In this document: piece by piece, positions 45,112-57,523 of the stretch
Layout of the letters: each line of letters opens with the position of its first letter
Position numbering within the stretch: the first letter of the stretch is position 1
Source: Gloeopeniophorella convolvens
Lineage: Eukaryota > Basidiomycota > Agaricomycetes > Russulales
Assembly: GCA_022496205.1 (NCBI GenBank)
Contig: WTXD01000048.1
Location: 1 to 64,000 of the forward strand
Direction of reading: 5' to 3'
Length of the DNA: 64,000 nucleotides
Notes under the pieces: generated by a model
The model's input: only the letters and a program-made list of their open reading frames with translations
What the model was told of the DNA's origin: nothing
Database searches by the model: none
Made by a program: the position numbers and the translations under genes

Positions 45112-45583
45112 GGTGGTAGGTGCACAAGGCAGGCAGGCAGCGAGACAGCGAGGTCGTGGTGCCTGCAGGTGCGTGCTGGTGCGTGCCTGCGCAACCAAAG
45201 ATATCAGCATGAGATCATGTCTGCTTACTGTGGACTCGATCGGATGATTAGTGTGCACCACGCCGAGAGATAACGCGGCTGCTGCGGCACGCCGTCGGTG
45301 GGAAACCTCTGCCTTCCATTGACACGGTGCACTACAGCTGGCCCACGCCATCCTCATTGACCCGATCAACTGCTTGTGTATCAAGCATCCGGGCGGTGAT
45401 TGGCATAAGTAACGTTACGCTCATGGTTACGCCATGGCGTTGAATGTTTCTGTAAAACTCAGCCCGGGAATAGTCTGTCGGACGCAAGATCACATGATCT
45501 GCCAAGACATCCACGTGATCGCGTCAACACGTCGCGTCGATCAAACCCGAACATGTCTATAACTGGCCACTAGCAACCGGCAT
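45112..45583. other. Spacer between tandem MFS genes
   Basis: 470 bp that must hold the promoter of the 42711-45111 gene and the 3' flank of its paralogue. A small Ala/Arg ORF is not convincing. Confidence 0.45.
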
Positions 45584-48023
45584 TCAAACCTCTACCTCCT
45601 CATCAGCAATGCCTGGTATATATTCTTCGTCCGCTTGCCCTCTCCCGACCGCGTCGAGCGATGGCGCCTTCGGGATGCGAACAAGACACATGCAAATGAA
45701 CGACAGCATCATGCACGCAGCGAGCACGTAGAACATAGCTTCTGGGAACGTCCCGACCGTCTTCATGTAGACCACGCCAAGCAGAGACGATCCAACCACA
45801 TATGCGCTGGTGCAAATCCAATCAGCATCGACACAAGGTACGAACATCACACGAGGCGCACCCAACAGCATAGATCACGCCCAGTGCGCTGAACACAGAC
45901 GCGCTCTCTGCGACACCACCGTTGATCCGCGTGTGGATCTCGAGCGCGATGCTGTTCAGCGCCGGCGAGAAGCCCGACGAGAACGCCGCGAGCACAGTGG
46001 CAAGCACAAACACCGCCGCGCTCGGCGCCGACGCGAGCAGCACGAACGCCGCGGCGTGCAGGAGCAGCGACACGCGCGCCAGCGCCAGCTCTCCGCGCGC
46101 AACGTGCGTCTGTGCATCGTGCGGGAGAACGAGTGCGCCCGCAGAGCCGCCCGGGAGCCGGATGAGCGCGGTCTTCGGCCGGAGAAAATCAAAGATGCCT
46201 GATGATCATCACTTGAACATGCAGCGGCCGCAGACCAGGTGGGAGAGCAAGCCGGCACGTACGTGGGAGGATCACCGCGAGAAACAGCCCCAGGGCGATG
46301 TAGCGCGAGCTGATGTAGTATCCAAGCTACCAGCGGGCACCTTCGAGATCAGTCGCACCGCGCGTGGGGCTGCGACGGCTGCACTCACGGCCTCGGTTGA
46401 CCAGCCGTACGTCGCCGCGGCGTATTGGTACCAGTAGTAGATCGCGCCGGATGCGAGGTTCTCTATTGCGCATGCGAGCGCGAGCCACGTCAGCGACCAG
46501 TCGCGCGGGGCGGGCTTCAGCGGCGGCGACCCGGACCCGGCGTCACCAGAAATGCGCGGGCGCGCAGGCAGGAGCACCTTCAGCGGCGCCGCGAATGCAA
46601 ACGCTACCTTGCGCCACGGCCTTTCAGCCTGCGCGCGCCGCGCCGCCTCCATCTGTGCGCGGGTGCGCGATTCAGGCACGACGAACAAGAACCAGAGCGC
46701 GTACGCTGCGTGCACCGCGCACGAAACTGCGAATATCACCGTGGTGCTGCCGCTGATGCGGTAGATTTGCGCTGCGAGGTGCGGGCCGAATGCGTATCCC
46801 ATAAAGTGCATGCCCCAGAGGAGCGACATGACCTGTGTGCTGCTCCCTATCAGCCGACGCTGCATCCCCCGGCTCCGGGAAGAGGAAATGGGGGGCGCAC
46901 CGCGACTCTGGACCCGTACAGTCCGCCAAATACGCATGGCCCGCCGCGATCTGGGCAACCGGCGCTGTCCGTGCCGCTCAAAGTCAGCCGCCGTCTGGAC
47001 AGACAACAGCCGCCCGGCTCACCGCCCAGCAGTCCTCCGGCCAACGTCGTCCCGACGATGACCCACATGCCCTAGTGTCGTCCATGCGCATCGAGGCAAA
47101 GAGCAGCGCCGTGCCCGCCAGAAGTGTCCCCACCGCACCCGCGCCAAGCACACGTGTGCGCCCGCGCGCGTCTCCATACGCAGTCCACGCGGCGCGGTGA
47201 GACATCCAAGAATCCCTTGACCTGTGCGCATCACTGCCAACACCCCTGTATGTCAACAAGAGTACAACGCGGGAAAACGGGGCGTGTGCACCTGCGAGCG
47301 CCTGCGCGACGCGGGCCTGCGCCGCTGGGTCCGCAGCACACGGGTACGGCGCAGCAGCGCCGCCCGCGCGAGATAGTACGTAGGGCCCGGGGCCGTACAG
47401 CTCCGCGCAGACGAGCGTGCTCATGAGCTCGAGGCGCGGCGCGAGCAGTGCGGCGCTCGCCAGCGCGCTGAGAGCCGCGGGGACGATGTGCCTGAGCGCC
47501 GGAGGGCATCAGGCGCAGCGCGAAGAGGGGCATGTTAAACAAGCACGTACCACTCTGGCGAGGCGCGGCGCCACCACGGCGGGCCCTGCCCCTGCCCTGC
47601 CTGCGCGCCGGGTCCAGGGTCCTCCGGTGCGCCAGCAGACGCCGACGGCATGTGCTCTTCTTCCCCTTCCGCGTGGCCAGGAAGGGCGCCCTTCGTAGAC
47701 GGCCTCACAGTAGCACCTGACGCGCGATCCAAGTCTCCAACAGCACCCCCCAGCAACAGCGCCAAACTCGAGCTTCCCGGCGTGCCCTGTCCATCAGATC
47801 CGGCACCGGTGTCGTCACCGTCGTCTTCAAACACACCAGAACCATGGTGCGAAGCACGTTCTGCGGACTCTACGAGCGAGACGAGGGACTCCGGGGATGG
47901 CGAGCCGGACCCGGACGCCGCGGGAGCCACGTCCCTGTCCCGGAGGGGCGGCTCTTGCAGGTATTCCCCGGAGTTTTCGCGCACGGGCGACAGCGCTGTG
48001 GTGTGCCACCACGCCTCGGCCAT
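45584..48023 (-). CDS. MFS transporter, distal copy of the tandem pair (two frame breaks)
   Basis: Paralogue of 42711-45111 with most intron positions shared. Eight exons: 48023-47551, 47491-47292, 47245-47023, 46976-46901, 46839-46389, 46326-46263, 46198-45862, 45806-45584; about 682 residues if the breaks are sequence errors. It keeps 'GQGILGCLT', 'GDARGRTRVLG' (the MFS loop motif, here fused into one exon), 'AAGHAYLADCTGPESR', 'MGYAFGPHLAAQI' and 'PESRTRAQMEAARRAQ'. Single bases appear lost near 47190-47198 and 47070-47076. With both allowed, every exon phase fits. The 157-residue N-terminal tail is acidic and longer than in the neighbour. It could instead be a decaying duplicate. Confidence 0.8.
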
Positions 48024-48898
48024 AGTGTACCTGAGCGCAGCAAAAGCGGAGGAAGAAACAGAGCGTGATCATGCGCGCGAGCAGGAGGGCATTTTAACTA
48101 GGCAGTCCAATCTCTAAAGCGAGCAGCTCAGGAGCGACTGGGCCTAAGCGATACATGTTATGCACGAAGCCAGTACCAGTTTCATGCAGTCGAATAGTAC
48201 GTGGCACGAGCCTGCGAAACGATGCCAGTTCCGCGTTCCGCGCGGGGTCGTCGGTAGCCTGAGAGGCCTGGTATGATGATGATGGTGGTGACCCAATGGA
48301 GAGGCAGAATCACATGATGGTCGTTTCATTGTTCCTGCCAGTACCGCATTTTCCCACGTCCCCGCGGCGCACGTGGCATCCGCGCGTCGTTAGCCCGGAG
48401 AGACCTTGTACTCGGTTTAGAAAGCTCAAAGACGACGGACTTTAGGTGAGCGCGAGGTAAATTGATACATTCGGCATTCGACCTCTGGCCGAATGCGCAG
48501 GCAGCAACGGGGGACAGCGGAGTATGCAAGTGCTAAAACAACGATGTAAGACAGGGTGTTGACGGGGGTGTGCGAAAATAAGAAAAGGCTACTACTACAG
48601 AGCACGGTGAGTGGTACGAATAAGCTACGATCGGATGAACAGGGCCAGAAATTGTGAGAGCGAAGAATGCGAGCAAAGGATAACGTAGAAGGTAAAACAA
48701 ACTAGCGATATACAAGTCCATGGAGACTCGAGCGCCGCCGCACACCTACGGCAGAAAGCAGCGAGCGAGACGAATACACTGTAACAGTGGTATCTAGATG
48801 CGCATGCGCATATAATAACTTGGGAGATAGGAAATGGATACTAGCGGCAGTCCAGGCTCGCGACGAGAAAAAGTCAGGCTGTGGTAGGGTAGGAGGGT
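48024..48898. other. Intergenic, nothing recognised
   Basis: 875 bp separating the MFS pair from the Mei2-like gene. No core promoter motif or credible ORF seen. Confidence 0.4.
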
Positions 48899-51468
48899 TC
48901 AGCGCCCATGGCGGCCTCCCCTCTCGCGTTCCTCTGTCCTGTCGCCAGAGTGCAGACGGCCTGCCCCTGGGACGTACAGTGCCCCACGGTTGTGGGCGCT
49001 GCGCTCTTTGCGACGTTGATGAGTTGGTGCAGGGAATGGTTGAGGTAGGCCCGCATCGGGTCCGCTCGAATGAAAGATTTTGGGGCGCCATGATTCACGT
49101 TCGTCCATGATAGCCGAATTCTTGAACTTCTCGACAAGGGCCTCCTTGCCTCTAAGCGCGTTAATGGGCCGGTCAGTGAAATCGAATATTGAATAAGTTT
49201 TGTGAGCAACTTACTGATAGTTGGCGTAGGACATTTGGAGTACTTTCTCACTAGCATACATATTCCTGCACGAAAGATGAGTTATTTCACTGCGCAAGTA
49301 AATTGATCGACTCGCCATTTGAACCCAAGCCTGGCTTTAGCAAAGCGGAGAAGATCATCGACTGTGATGAAGTTGACGAAGGCATATCCAACGTTACAAC
49401 CTATTCCCCGATGAGGACCACGGCGAAACTGTGTGCGAGAGGGACAAACCATTCTGGAAATCCATCCGCAGATAAAAGAAATCGATACACCGCTCGCGGA
49501 CGTGATCAATGTAGTCCTTCAAGTCTGTGTCAGTCATCTTGTTGGGGATGTTCTTGATCATAACCGTGGTACGCATATCTTGGCCGCTTTCGATACGCCC
49601 AACGTTCAGGTTGTTGTCGGTCTGCTGCTCTGAAGGCTCGTGCGCAGGCGGCGCATGGTACCTTGAGCGGCCTTCCGAATGGTGCGCGTGCGCATGGGTT
49701 GATTGAGCGTGAGAATGAGAGGGTGCAGCCCGGCGAGCAGTGTGTGAGCCGTATGCCGGCCGAGGGAGAATATAGTCCGGGGTGTACGAGCTGGGCCCTG
49801 TCGGAATGAATGACTGCGGAGGCGGCTGAATGCCATACGCGCCACCACACCCATACCCATAGCTTGCTGCTTGGGAGCTGTAGGCGTGGGCATATGGGTC
49901 GAATTGGCTTTGGTCAGGAAAATATGCATTTTCATGGGGATCAGGGGGGCGCTGGCTGATATCGAAGCTGAGACTGCGCCGGCGCTCGCCCTGATGATCA
50001 ACAAGGTCCGGTCCCAGGTCTTGAGGGACAGTAACCCGCCTTCGAAGATCCTCGGAGGCGCGAGGGCTCCCCGTGCTCGAGAACGCCTTGACGCCATCTC
50101 CCGCTTCAGCACTTGCACTGCGAAGCCTGGCAGACCGTGCGACGGGCGCTTCATCCGTCACTGGAGAGTCAGAAGTTGGGAACGGGACCACGTTGTGCAT
50201 GCTAAGACTGAGTGTAGCTCGGGAGGGAGATGAAGGAGTAAGGGGATGGGGCTGCGACAGCGTCTTGGTATTGTAGAGGGTGAACTGGCTCCCCAAGACG
50301 TGCGGCTTATCATGCAGGCCTTGAAATGCGGCCTGTGTGACGCGAACGTCATAATATTCCACGTAAAACCACTTAAGCGATAGCATTAGTGCTGTGTATC
50401 ACCAAGATGGCGGTGATTAGACCTACCCGTCCCTCGCCCAAGCGTGGATGATATTCACGAAACGCTAGCAAAGCTCCAAAGTGGTCCAGGATGGATTGGA
50501 CAGTGGACGGCTGGGTAGAGTGATCGTTGATCTGGATCAAGAACGCCGCCTCTTCCTCAATCTCCGTTACCGGAGAAGGATTTCCAGTGAGCTGTCAGGC
50601 GTGGGCATCAGCAACGATCTATCACCGGGATCAAAAAGACACACCTTCTTGGCCTCAGCAACAGAAATGAAGCGGGCATTGAGTTGAATGGTTTGCTGCA
50701 CGCCACCAAGGAGCATGTGTGCCTTACTCGAGCGAACCGCGCGACACGCAGTCTCCGCATCGTGCAAATCGTGGAATGCAAGTATGACAAAGCCCCCGCT
50801 CGCTAAGTGACCGGTCCAGATCCCTTTGGACGCGTTGTAAGGTGCGAAGGCTTTCTTGATCCCTTCGTTACTGATTGATTTCGGAACATCACTAATCTGG
50901 GAGAGAGGTTCGGAATGGATATATGCACAAAGCGGGCAGACTCACGAAAAGAAAGCGGCTCGGAGGTGCATCAAGGCACGGGGAACTGACAAAGGAGTAT
51001 ATATGCTCTTGCGGATGGGTTTGCGCCGACGGCACAAAAGGACGGTCGGTGGGCGTGACATCGCCATCGGCAAACGCGTCTGCATCGGAGCCCGGAACGC
51101 CCTTCCGCGAAAAAGAGTCGACCTTTCGCCGCCAAATGGTGGTGGCTGTGACGTCGTGATCCGTTGGTGTGGCGGGGAGACCGCCTTGACTGGCACTATC
51201 GTTGAGAGAGGAGGGTGTGAGCGGAGGTGTGAGGGGAAGCGGAGGTCGCCGCGGAGATGCGCGGGAGCTGGAAGGCGGTGACTTTTGTTGCACTCTGGAG
51301 GGTGCCAGGTCCAAGGGACCGAGATGGGCGCGGTTGGCAGTTGGGCTGGGGGTGGGAGAGTCTAAGGGAGAGTCGGGCGCCTGATGCGGGTGACTGTGCG
51401 CTGGAACCCTATGATATATTCAACATTGAGGGATAGATCGGCTGATATGATGCGGATGTGCTCACCAT
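48899..51468 (-). CDS. Mei2-like RNA-binding protein
   Basis: Fission-yeast Mei2 drives entry into meiosis by binding RNA through its C-terminal RRM; this protein has the same C-terminal RRM. Eight exons: 51468-51466 (only the ATG), 51380-50946, 50896-50645, 50591-50427, 50371-49450, 49400-49316, 49265-49215, 49151-48899; 721 residues. A degenerate RRM-like region covers about 146-290 ('GGFVILAFHDLHDAETACRA', 'VFM-like' WFYVEYYDVRV). The Mei2-type RRM is at about 530-640: 'TTVMIKNIPNKMT', 'DFFYLRMDF', 'NVGYAFVNF', then 'EKVLQMSYANYQGKEAL' and 'RPKIFHSSG'. The middle is Ser/Pro/His-rich. Intron 6 starts GCGAGT, so it is a GC-AG intron. Confidence 0.9.
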
Positions 51469-54400
51469 AAGTTGGGGAGTGAAGGGGAATAATGCAACCG
51501 GGGAGCGGTGCGTTCGGATGACTGATAGTGCGGGGGAAAACGATCCGGGTCAGTGTCGGTGAGACGGATGATGTAAATAAATGCACCTTTGCGAACCCGT
51601 GCATGGGTACGAGTGGAGGGGAGACGGAAGCGTCGCCGGAAGAAAAGGAGGAGGTGGGGGAGGGAGAAAAGGGCGGGGAGGAGGATGGCGGGGAAGGTTA
51701 TATAGCTGGAGCGCAAAGGGAGAGGACAGGCCAATAACAGAAAAGGAAGCGCGAGGAAGAGGGCGCCCTGCGGAAATCTCTTGCGCTGATCTTGTCCCGG
51801 GAGATTCGTATCGAGCTTTGCTGCTTTCGCCAGCGCTGCAAGGCGCCGCCAATCGCCCGGGAGGACGGCCTCATTCGTCGCACATCCTCCAATTTCCGAA
51901 CCAACGTTCTGCACAGCGGTCTGCGTCAGTCCCCAGCCCACCTCATATTCCCTAATCCAGCCCACCGCCTCTTCAGTCCGGCCTCCTTCTCCCCTCCCCC
52001 ACTCCAGTCAGCCTTCGCTCTCCTCCACTGCACAGCAATAAAGACTATCGCTCACCTGGACGTCCGTGTCGACCATCCCTCGAGCCTCCTTGCGTGGGTA
52101 TGATGGCCTGACCCACCCGCTCTCGTCCACTTCCGGGCTGCCGCTCTGGTGAATCAATCTGTATGGAAGCTGCCAGCACATGTCCATATTCGGCGTACCT
52201 TCACTACACAGCACCACGCACGGACCGGGCCCCCAGCCTCTGCGGGAGCTGCTACGCGTTGCCTGCTCCAGGGCTACCGTGTGCACTGCGTACCGTTGTT
52301 TCTGTCTGTTTCATCATGATGAGTCCGAGGCAGTCATCGCGACAACAAAGGCCGCGAGTGATATCGTGAAGGCAACAGCCACACCCCGAGCCGCGCGACC
52401 GCCGCCGCGCGCGCCCAGCAAATTGGCGCTGCCGGCATGCCGAAATCCGTCCATATCCAGCGAATACTGCCCGCCCCCGGAGCCAGATCCCGCCCTCGTA
52501 GATTGCGCTCCGCCTCCGACCTCTCCGCCGCATCGCCTCGCGCGGGCACCAGCGAGACTCACGGCCCCCGAAGTCACACAGCGGCGCCTCCAGCGTCTCG
52601 TGCGCCTCATTGTCTCCGTCCGGGCAGGCACACGCGCGCGCACGCCTCCGAATCACCGGCGACAGCTGCCGTCACGCGCCCCCCGTCATTGTCATTCCCT
52701 TCCCGGACTGGGCCACTCCACGCCACGCCCGCACTCGCCATCCGCCTGCCTAATGCATCCCCTGCACGCGCAGCAAATGACACTCTGCATTCCTCCGCGT
52801 TCCCCGACTCCCTCGCGCACATGCGCCCTCTGCGCTTCCCGCGGATCCGAGTCGTCTTCGCACCCACAGCGTGCGGGACGCACCACATGCCCAGGCCTTT
52901 CCACGCCCGCGCGCTCCATCGCGCGTCCAGGACACACGTTGCACAAGCGCGTAACTTACGCGCACCCCCTCTTAGATCTCCAGACCCCGCCGATCGATGC
53001 TGATGGACGCCGACGTCCGATCTGTGCGTCTGGGGCGTCGCCAGCCGTGGCGATCACAGACACATTTACTACTTATCCCCATTCGCCGCCCAGGCCCCGC
53101 GCCAGTGCATTATGTATAAACCGCACCGACACGCAATATTCGAATTCATTCAGCTTCATTCGAAGGTAATAATCATCTCCCATCTGGTCGGAGGAGTTTA
53201 TGTATCGTCGTGTGCACAGTGCGCACAGGCCGGTCGTGTCCTGACTCCTGCTGCGCAGGAATTTGGAGCCCTCCAGTGGGCCTACTGGCTGTCCGGACAG
53301 CATCCTCGCGCCGTGCATATCCCGGACCTTCAGTGCGAACACTGGTAGTGGCCGGGCTATGCCCACGCTCGGCTAGCCGGGCACACAACCCGGGGCCGGG
53401 AGCCGTGCCCAGGCGCCCGCAAGGCTGGCAGCGCCCAGGGCGTTCCCCACGAAAAGGCTAACTACAAGTCGCCTCATGGGCTGTGCACTCGCCAACGCGC
53501 CCGCACTATGCGCACACCGTCGCGCACACGCATGTGGGTCAACTCCACTACATAACACATATTTTCCGAAGAATAGCTAAGGCAGTGCCGCACTCAAGTC
53601 TGTGTCGCTGCCGTTGGAGCGTCGGGAGGCTCAGGCTCTTGCGCGTCGCAGGGCGGCTTTTGCCGCGAGGCGTAGAGAGCCAAGACCAGGCCTTTGCCCT
53701 TTGTTCTTGGTGTGCAACGAGGCACAGCCGATCCTGCGTGACGGCCCCGCCATCCCCACGCGGCTGCGCCAGGGTGTTCTCTCCACCGCGAGAGCGCCTT
53801 GGTGATCCGTAGTAGATCGCATGACGGCGCCCCGTTTCGCTAGGTGATCGACTGAATGAGTGCGCCATCTCTCGCACAGGTACGTGTGGGCATTTGCGCT
53901 GGCGCGACTGACACTGACACTCGACAGGGGCTGGCTGGTGTCTGTTTCGATTGTCCGATTAGCACATCACATCTCCATATCATGCACATATCAACGTATC
54001 GCATCGTGCGATCAGGAAGTGTGCAGAAGCGAAAGTGCTCCCATGATGCGATACGGACGCCGCGCCTGTCACGCTGTCCAGAAATAGTGCGCCCTCACAC
54101 GCACGCACACACACAATAACAATAACAATAACAATATCGCGAAACGCGGTACCAGCCAACACGTACGGGGCGCAACCGGCGACCAAACATTGCGCAGGAC
54201 GGCATAGCATCAGGTAAATCAGCGGCGGCTCAGAGGCAGCGCAGCGTATCCATTGCGTGATGCGAAGCTTCTGGGTAATCAACACGGTTCTGATGTCGGA
54301 CGGCGGCCTGGCGGGGGTGCGGCCGGGTGCTTCTCGCGCAGTGATCGATTCCTTGGGACGCTTTCCGGACGCTGGACCAGTCGTGATCCGCTGACACATA

Positions 54401-55912
54401 GACATTCGAACTTGCGGACCCAGCACGCGGGCGCGCGCGGACATGCATGCAGCTTCTTGCTTCGCGGGCTCATGGAAACGGGGGGCGCGTGCCATATTGT
54501 GTTGCGGGAAGTACTCAGTCGGCCGCCGGGAGGGGGTTTGAGCATAGTTAGAAGACGCACCGGGTGTGGTTCGCGCGCTACGCCCAGCCCAATTCACCCG
54601 GATGGTTTCTGGATACACGTTTGCCCAACTGCTCCTGATTGCCCTGCGGACAACTAGATGGGTGCCTGAGTCGCGGTAATCGCAGGCAGATCACGTACTC
54701 TGCGCCCCCGAACGTGCCTAACAAGGAGGCAAACTGTCAGCGCCTCAGCCTCCTGGCACCTGCTGGTGGTAGCAAGAGGCACCCACATACCTGCAATACG
54801 TGCACATTTGAGATTGTACTATTCTCCAATCAAACGAATACACATCCAGCAACGTCTTTTTTACGTGTAGGTGTCAGGAAAACGCAGAGGGCGGGCTAGG
54901 GCGGCGGCGGACGAGGGGCGGCGGGCGGGCAAAGTCGTGGGAAGACGCAAAGAAGGCGCAGTTGCTGGACTCGAACCGCCGCCGCCGCACGGCCCATGCG
55001 ACGCACACTCGACCTCGTGAGGCGCGCTCGCCCCACCCGCGCGCCGCCGACTGCGCACCGACCTCCATAGCTATCAATCACCACCCGCCCTACGCCGACT
55101 ACTATTACTTCTTAGGGTCCTCGCGACGCTGGGCGGCAGGCTATGCCCATTTCCGCGCGCTCGCATAATAGTTGTAGACTTTCCCATCTGCTCTCATTCG
55201 ATCTTACGTTCGATCTCGCGCACAGGGGGCATATCGCCCGTTGCGCGAGCTGGCGATGTCGGCGGTACTGCCTCTTGTTGCGAGTTTGAGAGCGAGCGCG
55301 CGCAGAGGGGCATCTGGACTGTGATTTCGCCCAGGTGGCGCAGGAGTAAATTTTTTTCCGGGTGTGGGCAGGGGGTCTGTGGTCGTCTGTCTGCGCGCCC
55401 CCCGCGGGGGGTCGTCCTGCGCTGCTGGTCCGCCGTCGTTGGCGGGGCCGCAAAAGCCGGGCGAGTGTGGGCGGGAGGATTGTTGGGGCGTAATGGAATA
55501 TGGTTAAGCGGCAGAGACCCCCAACATTGTACCTACCGAGCACCAAGCATGGTTACGGCGCTTTCGCCCAAGACGACTCACCTCCCCCCCCTCCTCGCCA
55601 GATAGCCCGTCCACGGGTCTTCGTTTCCCCACGACGCAGCAGGTCGCATCTCCTCGTCTTGGGACGCCAGTGTCGATGGTCTACTTCCCAATCACCGACC
55701 CGCTGGTGGGACGACGCATCCTCGCTGTCCCCCAGTGCCGCACAGATCGGGTTAGCCAACTGCCTTTTTCAAGAGCTTAGGACAGCACGCTCTCCTTGCC
55801 CCAAAGACATCAGCACGCAAGTCTACAGATTTAGCAACCAGCATGAATCACTGCGACATAGAGCACAGAGGGCCCCACGTCTTCGTCCCCATACCCTCTT
55901 CCCGATGCCACC
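51469..55912. other. Long gap, no supported gene
   Basis: 4.4 kb between the divergent starts of the Mei2-like gene and the second esterase. The long plus-strand ORF 52180-53169 is Pro/Arg/His-rich and motif-free. A minus-strand ORF at 52314-52643 ends in a membrane-like stretch ('VAVAFTISLAAFVVAMTA') but has no other support. The part nearest 51469 probably includes the Mei2-like promoter and 5' UTR. Confidence 0.4.
54101..54136. repeat. Compound microsatellite (CA)n / (AATAAC)n
   Basis: A short CA tract is followed by three to four AATAAC units ending at about 54135. It is intergenic, with no apparent function. Confidence 0.85.
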
Positions 55913-57195
55913 ATGGTCCATGAATTTCGCAGCCAGCCGTTGAAGACGCTGTATCTCACCTTTGAAATGGCGACGACGCTGTTCGTCCGCCTCCCGTTCT
56001 GGCTCGTCATCTATATGATGTCGAGGTCCTTCCGCCCAAGGAAGTCCTGGTCACTGAAGAAAGCAATTTTAATCAAGCTTGTGCAGCGTGTACACTTCAC
56101 AACAGTGAGGTGAGGAGTACATACCATCATGCAATGCAGCTGAACGAGCATATTTTTTCCACAGGACGGACTCACTGCTGTTCTTCGGCGACCATTTGAC
56201 CGTCACGGAAGGCCTGGACATCAAGCACGTCTGGGTCAGCCCAACCCCCCACCTACTCACAGAAGAGCTCAAAATGTGGGCGGCGGCCGCGAACGTCGCG
56301 CCGGCGCGCATCCCAGGTTACTGGATCGACAAGGAGGGCGCCGACATACCGATCGGCGCGCCCCTCGAGCCAGGCGAGACCGTCGTGCTCGCGCTGCACG
56401 GCGGCGCGTACGTGCGGCTCTCCGCGAGCCCGCGCGACGTGAGCGCACACATCGCGCGCGGGCTGCTCGCGCACTGCCCTTCCGTGCGGCGCGTCTTCGC
56501 GCTCGAGTATCGCCTCTCGCGCACGGCGCCCGACGCCCCGGCGAACGCCTTCCCCGCGGCGCTGTTCGACGCGCTGGCGGGCTACGTGCATGTCCTCAGC
56601 ACGCTGCGCGCGCCGCCCGCGCGCGTGCTCGTCGTGGGCGACTCGGCGGGCGCGCACCTCGCGCTCGCGCTCGTGCGGCTGCTCGTCGAGCACGCGGGCG
56701 CGGTGCCCGGGCTGCCGCCGCCGCCCGGTGCGCTGCTGCTGCTCTCGCCTGGGCGGACCCGCTGGACGTGTCGACGCCGCCGGGCACGCGCGCGGGTGCG
56801 AACGTCGCGAGCGACTACCTCGGCCCCGCGGACTCGGCGATGATGCGCTACTCGCAGCGCGCGTTCCTCGGCCGCTGTTGTAGCGCCGGCGTCGGGCGAA
56901 CCGGTACATCGCGCCGTGGCATGCGTCGTTCGCGGGATTCCCGCGTACGATGGTCGTCACAGGCGGCGCGGAGATGCTCGTCGACCAGATTGGGCGGCTC
57001 GTGGACTGCATGCGGCGCGATATGGGCGAGGGCGGGGTGCGGTACTACGAGGCGCAGGACGGGGTGCACGACTTTGTGATGCTACCGTTCTGCGAGCCAG
57101 AGCGGACGCTGGCGCTGTGTGCGATTGCGGATTGGCTGGAAGAGCGACCGGGGTATGGCACTGAGCGTGCCTGGCCAGAGAAGGGGTTCGAGTGA
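55913..57195 (+). pseudogene. Second alpha/beta-hydrolase esterase, frame-broken paralogue
   Basis: Paralogue of 6436-7683 with the same start ('MVHE...QP'), the same first intron (56110-56164, splitting an Arg codon) and the same motifs: LHGGAY, GDSAGAHLALALVRLL, and a C-terminal 'AQDGVHDFVMLPFCEPER' with the catalytic His. The frame is lost at 56750, where one T is missing in the codon for Trp of 'LSPWADP'. It is lost again between about 56866 and 56895, where the frame that continues into 'NRYIAPWHASFAGFP' contains a TAG. The first break looks like a sequence error; the second needs more than one change or a real stop. Codon use is more GC-rich than in the other copy. Confidence 0.75.
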
Positions 57196-57523
57196 TGGCG
57201 GCGTGGCGCCTGCGTATCCACATGCGATTAATCCAGGTGCCAGGATAAGATACGTTTCATGTAGACGAATTCAGAGTTATCTGGTTGCGCTCATGAGTGT
57301 GTTGGCCCGGGGAGGAGAGGCGAGTGCGCACCAGGACTGTTGCCAGAAATGCTTTCGGCAGCGCGTTGGCCGTTGAATGATTCGACGTTTCCTTTTGGGG
57401 AATCAGCAAAGCCTTTGCCCTGCGTTTTCACCAACTGTCGGCCTCTGCGCACGCGCTCCTCTCCTCTTTCTGTCCATGACCTCCTGAAACACCCGCATAC
57501 ACCCACCCACTGTCCTCTATACC
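57196..57523. other. Short intergenic region, UPF2 promoter
   Basis: 330 bp between the esterase copy and UPF2. No motif recognised with confidence. Confidence 0.4.

Noticed and set aside
52180..53169. 329-codon plus-strand ORF
   Set aside because: Pro/Arg/His-rich low-complexity frame without domain or splice support.
54955..55085. tRNA-like GGTTCGAGTCC on the minus strand
   Set aside because: The T-stem does not pair and no matching acceptor or anticodon arms were found.
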